In this document: in pieces, positions 36,917 to 45,502 of the stretch
Layout: each line of letters begins with the position of its first letter
Numbering within the stretch: position 1 is the first letter of the stretch
Source of the DNA: Litoreibacter arenae DSM 19593
GTDB lineage: Bacteria; Pseudomonadota; Alphaproteobacteria; Rhodobacterales; Rhodobacteraceae
Assembly: GCF_000442275.2 (NCBI RefSeq)
Contig: NZ_KE557314.1
Coordinates: 899,085-963,084, forward strand
Length of the DNA: 64,000 nt
Direction of reading: 5' to 3'
Translations under genes and position numbers: made by a program
The notes under the pieces: model-generated
The model's input: the letters and a program-made list of their open reading frames with translations, nothing else
The model's database searches: none
What the model was told of the DNA's origin: nothing

Positions 36917-38836
36917 CTATGCAGCGGCGCGTTCAGCAGTCTGCGCAGCCGCTCTGGCTTTGGTGGCCTTGGGCACACGCAACAGGCGCATGGCGTTAAG
37001 GATCACGATCAGCACCGACAGCTGGTGAACCAACATGCCACCCGCCATGTGAACGGTGCCGGTATAGACCCCGAACAGCAGCCCGATCACGGTCAGAACC
37101 GCAATCACAAGGTTCTGGCGCATGTTGGCCAAGGTGGCGCGCGCGATTTCCATGGCCTCGGCGATCTTGCCGAGATCGTCGGTCATCAGCGCGATATCCG
37201 CCGTCTCAATGGCAATATCACTGCCGCTTGCGCCCATGGCGATGCTGATATCAGCCGCTGCGAGGGCCGGTGCGTCGTTGATACCGTCGCCGACCATTGC
37301 CACATGCAGGCCCTCGGCGCGCATCGCCTGAATACGGTTCAGTTTGTCGTCGGGCATCATGCCTGCATGCACCTCATCTACCCCGACGGCCTTGGCAATC
37401 GCTTCGGCTGCGGGGCGTTGGTCACCGGTCAGCATGACGACACGGTGAACTCCAAGCGCGTGCAACCGGTCGATCATGGGCTTGGCACTGGTGCGCGGCA
37501 TGTCTGCCAGTCCCAGCAGACCCACAACTTCGCCGTTGCGCGCCACGATCACCACCGTGTGACCCAGCCCGTGCAGGCGGGCAATGCCCTCTTTGGCCGC
37601 GGCGTTGAAGTCGATCTTGAGATGATCGAACAGGCGGTGGCTGCCGACGGCGATGTCGTGGCCGTCATGACGCGCGATCAGGCCCATACCGGCGATCTCT
37701 TCCAATGAGTCAGCCGTGGGCAGAGGGCCCTGCTTGCGCGCGGCCTCGATGATCGGGCGACCCAGCGGGTGGGTCGATCCTGTCTCGGCGATGCCGGCCC
37801 AGAGCAGGACATCGGCCTCGCTCTGGCCTTTCAGCGCCACGATTTCGGCAAGGCGCGGCTGGCCTTCGGTCAGCGTGCCGGTTTTGTCCAGCGCCAAAGC
37901 GGTGATGCGTCCGGCGTTCTCCAGATGCTCGCCGCCCTTGATCAGGATACCGGCGCGGGCCGCACGCCCGATCCCTGCAATCACCGATACAGGGGTCGAG
38001 ATGACCAGCGCGCCGGGGCAGCTGACCACAAGCAGCGTCAGTGCCAGTTCGGCGTTGCGCGTGACGATGTAGCTGATGATCGCCATCACGAACACGCCGG
38101 GCGTATACCAGCGCCCGAAGTTTTCAATCATCCGCTGGGCCGGTGCCTTGGCCTCTTGCGCCTCTTCAACACGGGTGATGATCCGCGCCAATGTGGTGTC
38201 GCTGCCAACGCCGGTGGCGCGCAGATGCAGCAGACCGTTTTCGGCCAGTGTTCCGGCGAATACCTTTGATCCAAGTGATTTCTCCGCCGGGATCGGTTCG
38301 CCGGTGATGGAGGCCTCGTTGACCGCAGCATTGCCTTCGATCACCTCGCCGTCGACCGGCAGGCGCTCACCGGCCCTGACCAGAACAGTTTCTCCCAAAC
38401 CCACCTCATCCGCGGCGACCTGGATAGTATCGCCATCCCGCAGCACAGTGGCTGTCACCGGTGCCGCATCGATAAGCGCTTTCAGCGCGCCACGCGTGCG
38501 GCTCATGGTGCGGCTTTCCAGCCATGCGCCCAGCATGAACAGGAAGGTAACGGCGGCTGATTCCCAGTGGTTGTTGATGAACAGCGCACCAATCGCGGCC
38601 ACAATCACCAGCAATTCAATGCTCAGCTGACGTAAGCGCAGCGAACCCCAGGCCCGCAGCGCAATATCATAACCGGCGAGAGCCGCGGCAATGGTCATCA
38701 GCGGCGCCCAAGGGCCAGCCAGAGCAAAGCCATACCACGCGACAAGCGCCACGGTGATGAACAGACCACTGGCGATGGTCAGCCATTTGCGCCGACTGAC
38801 GGGATGTCTGAAGATATCGATGAGACCGGAAAACAT
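36917..38836 (-). CDS. P1B-type heavy-metal translocating ATPase with a CPG motif
   Basis: The protein has 639 residues when started at the ATG at 38836 (MFSGLIDIF), which has AAAGGAGG upstream. Visible are the actuator TGEP (178-181), phosphorylation site DKTGTLT with Asp317, the HP pair in GSTHPLGRP, TGDQRPAA and GDGINDAPAL. The membrane metal site reads SCPGALVIS (Cys273-Pro-Gly275) instead of the usual CPC, SPC or CPH. There is no N-terminal HMA domain; a separate 76-residue HMA protein is encoded directly upstream. Efflux of a soft metal ion such as Zn, Cd or Cu is likely, but the ion cannot be read from the sequence. Confidence 0.92.
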   Translation of the reverse strand: MFSGLIDIFRHPVSRRKWLTIASGLFITVALVAWYGFALAGPWAPLMTIAAALAGYDIALRAWGSLRLRQLSIELLVIVAAIGALFINNHWESAAVTFLFMLGAWLESRTMSRTRGALKALIDAAPVTATVLRDGDTIQVAADEVGLGETVLVRAGERLPVDGEVIEGNAAVNEASITGEPIPAEKSLGSKVFAGTLAENGLLHLRATGVGSDTTLARIITRVEEAQEAKAPAQRMIENFGRWYTPGVFVMAIISYIVTRNAELALTLLVVSCPGALVISTPVSVIAGIGRAARAGILIKGGEHLENAGRITALALDKTGTLTEGQPRLAEIVALKGQSEADVLLWAGIAETGSTHPLGRPIIEAARKQGPLPTADSLEEIAGMGLIARHDGHDIAVGSHRLFDHLKIDFNAAAKEGIARLHGLGHTVVIVARNGEVVGLLGLADMPRTSAKPMIDRLHALGVHRVVMLTGDQRPAAEAIAKAVGVDEVHAGMMPDDKLNRIQAMRAEGLHVAMVGDGINDAPALAAADISIAMGASGSDIAIETADIALMTDDLGKIAEAMEIARATLANMRQNLVIAVLTVIGLLFGVYTGTVHMAGGMLVHQLSVLIVILNAMRLLRVPKATKARAAAQTAERAAA

Positions 38837-38897
38837 GAGCTGCCTCCTTTCATGGAGAAGCCCCGCCACCCAATGGAAGCGGGAATATGCTGGGGAT

Positions 38898-39128
38898 TTA
38901 GAACGCCGATGGTTTGGCGGTGTAGCCGGACTTGGCGATGGATTTAACCAAGGCGGCCACATCGGTGAGCGCGGGGTCATGGTCGACCTCGATCCGACCG
39001 GTGGCGAACTTTACCTCGGCCTTTTCCACGCCGGGCAATGCCATCAAAGCGCTTTCGATCTTGGGAACACAGGACGGACAGGAAAGCTCGTCGCTACGCA
39101 GTTTCGTGCGGATTGTCGTATTGGTCAT
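38898..39128 (-). CDS. HMA-domain metallochaperone
   Basis: The 76-residue protein is a single heavy-metal-associated domain with a ferredoxin-like fold. The metal motif is SCPSCVPK (CxxC at about 17-20), followed by VEKAEVKFATGRIEVDHD. It would bind a soft metal in the cytoplasm and hand it to the adjacent ATPase, which lacks its own HMA domain. AAAGGA precedes the ATG. It is transcribed ahead of the ATPase with a 61-bp gap and is divergent from a LysR-type regulator. Confidence 0.9.
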   Translation of the reverse strand: MTNTTIRTKLRSDELSCPSCVPKIESALMALPGVEKAEVKFATGRIEVDHDPALTDVAALVKSIAKSGYTAKPSAF

Positions 39129-39224
39129 GACGTGATCCTTTCATGTGAATGTTATTGCATCTGAGCCCGATATAGCTGCACACTCAGCGCACAGGGATTA
39201 CCGAAAAAGGAAAGGTAGCATTGC

Positions 39225-40148
39225 ATGAATGCACAGCTGGCCAATTGGGACGACCTGCGGGTGTTTCTCGCCGTGGCCCGCGCGGGAAGTCTTTCGGGGG
39301 CGGCGCGCAGCCTTGGCGTCAACCATTCCACGGTGTTCCGCAGGATTGCCGGGCTTGAGGAAACGATGGGGGTGCGATTGTTCGAGAGGCTTCCGACCGG
39401 CTATGTGCTGACCGCTGCGGGTGAGGAAACACTGGGCATCGTCGAGCGCATTGAGGAAGACGTTACGACGCTTGACCGCACCGTCACTGGACAGGATCTG
39501 CGCCTCAGCGGTACAGTGCGGATCACGGCGATCGACATGTTGGCCTTCTGGTTGCTGCCGGATCATCTTGCGCGGTTTCGCGAAAGCTATCCGGGCATCG
39601 AGGTGGAAATCGTGGTCGGCAACGAGGCCCTTGACCTGTCGCGCCGTGAAACCGATCTTGCTCTGCGGATCGGTAACACACCGCCAGAAACACTGGTGGG
39701 GCGCCGGGTCGGGCGGCTACATTTTGCTGTCTACGGCGCGCCGGAATATTGCGCATCTCACCCCAACACTGATCTCTCAACCCATGACTGGATCGGCTTT
39801 GACAGCGCCCACGCGCCCCTGACCCGCGAGGTCGAAAAGCTCGTTCCGGGCATCCGTCCGGCCATTCGATCAAACTCGGTGGCCTGCGCAGTGCGACTGG
39901 CTAAGGCCGGGCTGGGTCTTGCAGTGCTCCCCTGCGCCATCGCCGATCTGAAACCCGACCTGATCCGCGCTGCCGAATTGCCCGGTGTTTTCGGTCTCGA
40001 TCTGTGGCTGTTGACCCACGAAGACCTGCGCCACACCGCCCGTATTCGTGCTGTGTTGGAGTTTCTGACACCCGCACTGACCGAAAGCTTGCAAGTGGTG
40101 CGCAGGAGTTCCGATTTGCAAACGAACAAGCTGCACCCTTCGGCATAA
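39225..40148 (+). CDS. LysR-family transcriptional regulator
   Basis: The protein has 307 residues. The winged helix-turn-helix is at the N-terminus (DLRVFLAVARAGSLSGAARS, then HSTVFRRIAGLEE), followed by a type 2 periplasmic-binding-like effector domain starting near LRLSGTVRITAID. The helix-turn-helix with VNHSTVFRRI is typical of the LysR subgroup often annotated as LrhA/GcvA-like. It is divergent from the HMA protein with a 96-bp gap and could control the metal genes, although LysR control of such genes would be unusual. Confidence 0.9.
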   Translation: MNAQLANWDDLRVFLAVARAGSLSGAARSLGVNHSTVFRRIAGLEETMGVRLFERLPTGYVLTAAGEETLGIVERIEEDVTTLDRTVTGQDLRLSGTVRITAIDMLAFWLLPDHLARFRESYPGIEVEIVVGNEALDLSRRETDLALRIGNTPPETLVGRRVGRLHFAVYGAPEYCASHPNTDLSTHDWIGFDSAHAPLTREVEKLVPGIRPAIRSNSVACAVRLAKAGLGLAVLPCAIADLKPDLIRAAELPGVFGLDLWLLTHEDLRHTARIRAVLEFLTPALTESLQVVRRSSDLQTNKLHPSA

Positions 40149-40388
40149 ACCCTTACGCGTATACCATGGCCGCTACATCTGTCCTGAGGGGAAGAACTCC
40201 GCCACGCCAGACGGAATTATTCTGATCTCGCCCAGCATGCGGCCAAGGCCGGGCGGCGCCAATACCGAAGTCTGAAACTGGAGTGCCAAGCTTGCCTTTC
40301 AAAGGCCCAGTGCTGCCAAACACTGCGACCCGCAGCATCGGCTGCGAGAAATGCAAATCGTCCGACACTGCGCGAGACATTGCACAGC
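40149..40388. other. Gap between lysR and the IS element
   Basis: The 240-bp stretch has open frames on both strands but nothing recognised. A plus-strand run encodes YHGRYICPEGKNSATPDG before a stop, and a minus-strand frame of 75 codons runs into the IS. Either may be the remnant of a gene cut by the insertion. Neither has a convincing start signal. Confidence 0.35.
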
Positions 40389-40427
40389 TGAGCTACTCCC
40401 CAATAGTTGGACACGATCCGGCTTGAT

Positions 40428-41303
40428 TTAAGCTACTCTTTGCATCTGCTGATCGGGGTTGGTTGTTTCGTTTCGCTGCCAATAGATCACAGCGGGTGGT
40501 TTGCCGCCAAGGCCAGAATGGGGGCGTTTGTTGTTGTAAAAGTCCACCCACTTTCTGACACCAGCCTTGGCCTCTGATCCGGTCTCCCATGCGTGCAGAT
40601 AAACGCATTCGTATTTCAGTGATCGCCACAGTCGTTCGACAAAGATATTGTCAAGGAACCGGACTTTGCCGTCCATTGAGATGCGGATGCCGGAGCCACG
40701 CAGGCGGTCGGGCCAGGCAAATGACATGAACTGGCTGCCCTGATCCGTATTCATGATCTCGGGTGGGCCGAACTTGTGGATCGCTTCATTCAAGGCATCA
40801 ACACAGAACTTGGCTTCCAGCGTGTTCGAGATACGCCACGCCAGCACCTTGCGCGTGTGCCAGTCCATGATAGCGACCAAATATAAGAACCCACGCCGCA
40901 TCGGCAGGTAGATGATGTCGGCGCACCAAACTTGATTGGGCCGATCCACATGCAAGCCACGCAACAGCGAAGGGTAAGTCTTGTGGCCCTTCGCTGCCTT
41001 GCTGGTGGTGGGCTTCTGGTAAATCGGCATGAGGCCCATCAGTCGCATAAAGCGCCGTATGCGTTTCTCGTTCACGAGATGATCCTCATTCCGCAAATGC
41101 CATGTCATCTGATGCACGCCATGGAATGGCGTCTCGGGGAACTGCTTGTCAATCACGCGCATCAGGTCCAGGTTCATCTCGGTTTCGCCCTTGGTGTCAT
41201 AGTAAAATGATGACCGCGAGATCGACAGCAGCGCACATTGCTTGCTTACTGACAGACCTTTTAGGGTCGGCTCAATCATCTTGCGCCTCACTTGCCGGTC
41301 CAA
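40428..41303 (-). CDS. IS3-family transposase OrfB (catalytic part)
   Basis: The protein has 291 residues. The DDE(35)E catalytic triad is visible as Asp129 (VWCADIIYLP), Asp187 (MNTDQGSQF) and Glu223 (FVERLWRSLKYE), with 35 residues between the last two, as in the rve integrase core. An HTH_21-like region precedes it (FHGVHQMTWHLR). OrfB has only a TTG start and is expected to be made mainly as an OrfAB fusion by -1 frameshifting at TTTTTTG (minus strand, 41327-41321). Confidence 0.93.
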   Translation of the reverse strand: MDRQVRRKMIEPTLKGLSVSKQCALLSISRSSFYYDTKGETEMNLDLMRVIDKQFPETPFHGVHQMTWHLRNEDHLVNEKRIRRFMRLMGLMPIYQKPTTSKAAKGHKTYPSLLRGLHVDRPNQVWCADIIYLPMRRGFLYLVAIMDWHTRKVLAWRISNTLEAKFCVDALNEAIHKFGPPEIMNTDQGSQFMSFAWPDRLRGSGIRISMDGKVRFLDNIFVERLWRSLKYECVYLHAWETGSEAKAGVRKWVDFYNNKRPHSGLGGKPPAVIYWQRNETTNPDQQMQRVA

Positions 41304-41581
41304 GGTTTGAGCTTTCTGGCCAAAAAATCGTTGGCGACGGCCAACTCCCGAATCTTGGCGTGCAGGTCTTTGACCTGCTCCTCATCGACTTCCGATGCCT
41401 TCCGGCTGCGACGCTCAAAAACACCGGACGCGCCTTCCAACAAGGCCCGTTTCCACTGATGGATCATCGAAGGATGGACGCCGAACCGACTGGCCAGTTC
41501 GCCGACCGTCTCTTCGCCCTTCAGCGCCTCCAACGCGAGCTTAGCCTTAAACTCTGGCCGATGTTGCTTCCGTGTCGACAT
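41288..41581 (-). CDS. IS3-family transposase OrfA (DNA-binding part)
   Basis: The protein has 97 residues. The helix-turn-helix HTH_8/IS3 OrfA pattern KAKLALEALKGEETVGELAS and FGVHPSMIHQWKRALLEG is followed by a leucine-zipper-like coiled coil (VDEEQVKDLHAKIRELAVAND). Near its end the codons GAT TTT TTG form the heptamer T TTT TTG, where a -1 slip leads into the OrfB frame without an intervening stop. It overlaps orfB by 16 bp. Confidence 0.92.
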   Translation of the reverse strand: MSTRKQHRPEFKAKLALEALKGEETVGELASRFGVHPSMIHQWKRALLEGASGVFERRSRKASEVDEEQVKDLHAKIRELAVANDFLARKLKPWTGK

Positions 41582-41664
41582 TCCTGATCTCCTTCATGTT
41601 GAAGATCAGCAGACTACAAATCGCAGCTTACGTCAGTGTCCGAATTTCGGGGGGGGGTAGCTCA

Positions 41665-41923
41665 GGTCAGTACACCCAAGTAAGCTGCCGAGGGCGCGCT
41701 GCGCTTGCAACACCCTGCTCGCGCCACTCAGACGAACTGTTCAAATTGGATAATTCCGCAGCTGATAGAGCCACGCTTGTCTTGCATAAGGATATCCTAA
41801 TCCAGATACCAAGATATATATATATACGTTTGTAGCGCCCACGAAGAGACCGTTACTGAATGACTGAAAGCAGCCATTGGCGCAGTCGTAGCGAAAGCGC
41901 ACTTTGTCCCGTAGAGCGGAATT
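41665..41923. other. Intergenic stretch right of the IS
   Basis: The stretch is about 260 bp without a credible gene. It includes an AT dinucleotide run near 41813-41826. It also includes a tail (about 41855-41915) that alternates ACTGAATGACTGAAAGC and GCGCAGTCGTAGCGAAAGCG. The tail resembles the short degenerate intergenic sequences common in Roseobacter genomes, but that similarity is from memory only. Confidence 0.35.
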
Positions 41924-42340
41924 CTATTCAAGTTTCAACAGCATATCCCGATGCGGGATGCCTGCGTCGTCGTATTCCGGCCCGAACGCCTTGAAGCCCA
42001 GCTTTTCGTAAAACCCGATGGCGTGGGTTTGGGAGCCGAGGATCGCCTCGTCGAAATCGTCTTGCAGATCGTCCAGGATAAAGCGCATCAGTTCTGCGCC
42101 CAGTCCGGTGCCGCGGTGGATGTCCAGAACGGCGACGCGCTGGATCTTTGCCTTTGTCCCAAGCGGCATGACGCGCGCGGTTGCGGCGGGCAGGTCGTTC
42201 ACATGGGCAAGGTAGTGGCGGCAGATGGCGTCCTTGCCATCTACCTCCTCATGCTCGGGGACGTTCTGGCCCTCAACGAACACCACCCGCCTGATTTCCA
42301 GGCAAGTGGCAATGTCATCCGTGCGTGTCAGTCGTGCCAT
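41924..42340 (-). CDS. GNAT-family N-acetyltransferase (ElaA/YjcF-like)
   Basis: The protein has 138 residues. The acetyl-CoA-binding motif is IQRVAVLDIHRGTGLGAELM (V-x5-RGTGLG), the pattern VFVEGQNVPEHEEVDGKD lies near the N-terminus, and FYEKLGFKAFGPEYDDAGIPH near the end is typical of the YjcF/ElaA type. The acceptor substrate is unknown. The ATG at 42340 lies four bases after the preceding GST stop, making it the last gene of the dapF operon. Confidence 0.88.
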   Translation of the reverse strand: MARLTRTDDIATCLEIRRVVFVEGQNVPEHEEVDGKDAICRHYLAHVNDLPAATARVMPLGTKAKIQRVAVLDIHRGTGLGAELMRFILDDLQDDFDEAILGSQTHAIGFYEKLGFKAFGPEYDDAGIPHRDMLLKLE

Positions 42341-42344
42341 CGCG

Positions 42345-42959
42345 TCAGCCAGCGGGCGGGACGGTGGCAACCATGCTGTCGCGCTTGGCGAAACCGGCCT
42401 CCCAATCGGTGAGGGCAGGGCGGCCTTCGCGCCAGTTGCGGTCAGCGTGGCGCAGGTCGAGATAGGCCAAAGCGCAGCCGGTGGCGATCTGGCCGATGTT
42501 GAGCGTGTCGGCGGAGAGCGTGTCCATCCACGACGCCTCCAGCGCGTTGAGCGCCGTGTCGATCTTGCGCCACTGGCCTTCGGTCCAATCCGCAAACTGT
42601 TTGTCAGCGGGGCGCACGCGGGCCTCGTAGACCATCAAAATGGCGGCATCGAGAATGCCGTCGGCGGTGGCCTCAAGGGTTTGCAACGGCCACGTCGCGT
42701 CGCCGGAGCCGTATAGACCAGCATTCGCACGGGTGTCGAAATAGCGGCAAATCACGCGGCTGTCATAGAGTGGCTGTCCACCATCAAGGGCCAGCGCGGG
42801 GATCTTGCCCAAAGGGTTCAAATCGCGGGGGATGGTGTCGGGATCAAGGGGCGTGCCAGCTACAGGCAGCAGCTCGACATCGTCTAGCTGACCGGTCTCG
42901 CGCAGCAGCACGAGTACCTTGCGCACATAGGGAGAGGTCGGGCTGGAAAAGAGCTTCAT
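42345..42959 (-). CDS. Glutathione S-transferase family protein
   Basis: The protein has 204 residues. The N-terminal thioredoxin-like domain starts with MKLFSSPTSPYVRKVLVLLRE, where a serine at the SPTSPY turn is the likely glutathione-activating residue, and has the cis-proline region GKIPAL. The helical C-terminal domain contains DAWDTLSADTLNIGQIATGCALAYLDLR-like helices. It overlaps the PaiB-like gene by four bases. The function may be a detoxification or reductive step; the substrate is unknown. Confidence 0.9.
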   Translation of the reverse strand: MKLFSSPTSPYVRKVLVLLRETGQLDDVELLPVAGTPLDPDTIPRDLNPLGKIPALALDGGQPLYDSRVICRYFDTRANAGLYGSGDATWPLQTLEATADGILDAAILMVYEARVRPADKQFADWTEGQWRKIDTALNALEASWMDTLSADTLNIGQIATGCALAYLDLRHADRNWREGRPALTDWEAGFAKRDSMVATVPPAG

Positions 42960-43588
42960 GTGGTGGTCTCCGGTTTCGCGCCGCGCATCAGCGCGGACAG
43001 GGTTTGCGTGTCTTGACCGATGCCATAAGCCGCAACGTGATCGGCGGCTGCGATACGGACCTTGTCAGGTTTGTTCTGGCCCAGCTTCCATGTGCCCTCG
43101 ATTCGGTCCACGTCAAATAGAAACGGTTGGATCTGCCGCATCATCCGATCCATGACGCCTTCGGACATTTTCGCCGACGTCCATGGCGGCTTGGGCAACA
43201 GATGGGTCTCGAAATGCGCGGACAGGCGGTCGAGCAATGGGCGCAGTTCGTTCTGCGGCAAAGGTCGCAGCGTGCCCGTGATGCGGATTGCGACGTAGTT
43301 CCATGTCGGCACCTGATCCGCCACGCCATACCAGTCAGGGGAGATGTAGCTGTCGGGGCCGGTGACGGTGATCGCTGCCTTCAGTGGCTCTTTGCAGGCC
43401 TGTGCGATGGGGTTGGAGCGGACAAGGTGTAGCTCCGCCTGTTTGCCGTCTTCGGACAAGAGGACGGGTATATGAGCGGTCAGTGGGCCGCCTTCGCCAT
43501 TGACTGCCAATGTGCCGAATCCGCGCTCACGGGCGAAGCCGATATTGCGGCTGTCCGGGTCTTGGCGGAAGGCGGGGTTCGGATGCAT
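42956..43588 (-). CDS. FMN-binding negative transcriptional regulator family (PaiB-like)
   Basis: The protein has 210 residues. The split-barrel flavin-binding fold of the PaiB family is indicated by the opening MHPNPAFRQD, GFGTLAVNGEGG, LTAHIPVLLSEDG, VTGPDSYISPDWYG and PTWNYVAIRITGTL. B. subtilis PaiB affects sporulation and protease genes, but many homologues are simply flavoproteins. The ATG at 43588 is chosen with AAGGAT upstream, and the longer frame has no support. It is coupled to the following GST by ATGA. Confidence 0.9.
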   Translation of the reverse strand: MHPNPAFRQDPDSRNIGFARERGFGTLAVNGEGGPLTAHIPVLLSEDGKQAELHLVRSNPIAQACKEPLKAAITVTGPDSYISPDWYGVADQVPTWNYVAIRITGTLRPLPQNELRPLLDRLSAHFETHLLPKPPWTSAKMSEGVMDRMMRQIQPFLFDVDRIEGTWKLGQNKPDKVRIAAADHVAAYGIGQDTQTLSALMRGAKPETTT

Positions 43589-43613
43589 GGTGCTATCCTT
43601 GGCGGGATTGGCG

Positions 43614-44270
43614 CTATGGCACAAGAGTTGGCGCGTCACCGGCCTGCCATTTGGGGTATTTTACCATGATTGCCGCGAAGCGTGGTGAGGTCAGGTGCGC
43701 GTTTAGCCAACGGTGCAGATGTGGCCATGGCTGGGCGTCGAACCACGCACGGTCGGTGTTGGCGAACTGGCGCACGAACGGGAAGATCGCAAAGTCGGCG
43801 AGGCGGGGGTGATCGCCCAGAAGATGGGGTGTTTGGGCAAGAATAGAGTCGTATTCGGCAAGCACCTCAGCGCCGACAGCGCGCCATGTGTCGGGGTCAC
43901 CATCATGTCGGCTGGCGTATTTGTAGCGGTCAAGCGCTTGCTTGAACGGGCCGTCGTTGCGGGTGATCATGGCAAGGCTGCTGTCACGATCTTGCAGCCA
44001 GTTTTCGGGATCGCTCAAGCCGAGCGCCCAAAGCATGATGTCGAGGCTCTCTTCGATCACCTTCGCGGGCGTGACGACCACGGGCACCGTTCCTTTGGGA
44101 GAGGCTTCGAGAAATTCCGGTGCTTTGTCGCGTAGCAGGATTTCGCGATGCTCGACCGTCACGTTTGCCGCATGGATCGCCAGCCGCGCCCGCATTGCGT
44201 AAGGGCAGCGGCGGAAACTGTAGAGAACGGGGGTGCCTCCGGCGGGAATATTTTCGCCAAGATGAAGCAT
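43614..44270 (-). CDS. Glutathione S-transferase-like protein with a CPYA motif
   Basis: The protein has 218 residues. The N-terminal thioredoxin-like domain carries YSFRRCPYAMRARLAI, so a cysteine rather than Ser/Tyr sits at the active site as in omega/glutaredoxin-like GSTs. It also has the cis-proline segment GTVPVVV. The C-terminal helical domain ends with a patch rich in Trp and His (FDAQPWPHLHRWLNAHL). The ATG at 44270 shares one base with the mtaB stop. Members can reduce glutathione mixed disulfides. Confidence 0.87.
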   Translation of the reverse strand: MLHLGENIPAGGTPVLYSFRRCPYAMRARLAIHAANVTVEHREILLRDKAPEFLEASPKGTVPVVVTPAKVIEESLDIMLWALGLSDPENWLQDRDSSLAMITRNDGPFKQALDRYKYASRHDGDPDTWRAVGAEVLAEYDSILAQTPHLLGDHPRLADFAIFPFVRQFANTDRAWFDAQPWPHLHRWLNAHLTSPRFAAIMVKYPKWQAGDAPTLVP

Positions 44271-45502
44271 CAGGCGCGGAGTTGGGTGCCGTCTGCCCCG
44301 AGGATACGGGCGGAGACAATTTGACCAACCGGCTGGTCGGTGTCGAAGAGCGTCTCGGTGAATTGCTCGGTCCGGCCCATGCGCGGGGTTTCCATAAGGA
44401 TGTTGTGAGTGTGGCCGACGCGGGAGGCAAGGTGCCTTTGAACTTGCGCTTCGCCAGCGGCGCGCAGACGGGCGGCGCGGGTCTTGATGTCCTTGCCGTT
44501 GACGGCGGGCATTTTGGCGGCGGGCGTTCCCTGACGCGCGGAGTAGGGGAAGACGTGCAGCCATGTCAGGCCGCACTCCTCTACCAACTTGAGCGAGTTT
44601 TCGAACATGGCGTCCGTCTCGGTCGGGAAACCGGCGATAATATCCGCGCCATAGGTCATGTCGGGGCGCAGCTTGCGGGCGTCTTCGCAGAACCGGATCG
44701 CGTCGTCGCGCAGATGGCGGCGCTTCATGCGTTTCAGGATCATGTCGTCGCCTGCTTGCAGGCTGAGATGCAGGTGGGGCATCAGGCGTGGCTCTGTCGC
44801 GATGGCCTGCATCAGAGCCTCGTCAACCTCGATGCTGTCGATCGACGAGATGCGCAGGCGGGGCAGGTCAGGGATCAGCTTGAGGATGCGTAGCACCAGA
44901 TCGCCGAGCTGTGGCGTGGCGGGAAGATCGGCACCCCATGAGGTGAGATCGACGCCGGTGAGCACCACCTCGTTGTAGCCTTTGTCGACCAGGCGTTTGA
45001 TTTGGTCGACAACCACGCCTGCTGGAACGGAACGCGAATTGCCGCGACCGTAGGGGATGATGCAGAAGGTGCAGCGGTGATCGCAGCCGTTTTGCACCTG
45101 CACATAGGCGCGGGCGCGGGTGCCGAAGCCGTCGATCAGGTGACCGGCGGTTTCCTCGACGCTCATGATGTCGTCGACCTGCACCTTTTCGGTGTCGGGC
45201 AGGAATCCCCATGTGGTGCGGTTCATCTTCTCGGTATTGCCGATGACATTGTCGACTTCGGCCATGTTAGAGAATGTTTCCGGCTCGGTTTGCGCGGCGC
45301 AGCCGGTGACGACAAGGCGGGCGTTCGGGTTCTCGCGGCGCAGTTTGCGGATGTCCTGACGGGCTTTGCGCACGGCCTCGGCAGTCACCGCGCAGGTGTT
45401 CACCACGACCAAATTGTCCTGACCTTGTGTCAGGTCGCGCATCGCCTCGGTCTCGTAGGCGTTAAGGCGGCACCCATGGGTGGAGAAAATTGGTGGCTTC
45501 AT
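44270..45502 (-). CDS. mtaB: tRNA t6A37 methylthiotransferase MtaB
   Basis: This radical SAM enzyme adds a methylthio group to N6-threonylcarbamoyladenosine at position 37 of tRNAs. The 410-residue protein has the N-terminal UPF0004 domain with its own cluster cysteines ([21 protein letters not shown]), the radical SAM CxxxCxxC as [10 protein letters not shown], and a short TRAM-like tail. It lacks the extra length of MiaB. It is coupled to dapF by a four-base overlap, a gene pair common in alphaproteobacteria. Confidence 0.94.
   Translation of the reverse strand: MKPPIFSTHGCRLNAYETEAMRDLTQGQDNLVVVNTCAVTAEAVRKARQDIRKLRRENPNARLVVTGCAAQTEPETFSNMAEVDNVIGNTEKMNRTTWGFLPDTEKVQVDDIMSVEETAGHLIDGFGTRARAYVQVQNGCDHRCTFCIIPYGRGNSRSVPAGVVVDQIKRLVDKGYNEVVLTGVDLTSWGADLPATPQLGDLVLRILKLIPDLPRLRISSIDSIEVDEALMQAIATEPRLMPHLHLSLQAGDDMILKRMKRRHLRDDAIRFCEDARKLRPDMTYGADIIAGFPTETDAMFENSLKLVEECGLTWLHVFPYSARQGTPAAKMPAVNGKDIKTRAARLRAAGEAQVQRHLASRVGHTHNILMETPRMGRTEQFTETLFDTDQPVGQIVSARILGADGTQLRA

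Larger units (their letters stand above)
40389..41664 (-). mobile_element. Complete IS3-family insertion sequence
   Basis: The element is about 1.28 kb. The ends are imperfect inverted repeats: the left reads TGAGCTACTCCCC and then TTGGACAC, and the right, on the other strand, reads TGAGCTAC plus a C-run and then TTCGGACAC. It carries overlapping orfA and orfB with a slippery T6G sequence. Both frames are intact, so it may be active. The bases flanking the ends (AGC on the left, GGT on the right) do not form an obvious target duplication, which suggests a later rearrangement or end assignments off by a few bases. Confidence 0.88.

Noticed and set aside
41813-41826. AT dinucleotide run as an origin or promoter element
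   Set aside because: It is short and isolated. No DnaA boxes, iterons or replication genes are nearby.
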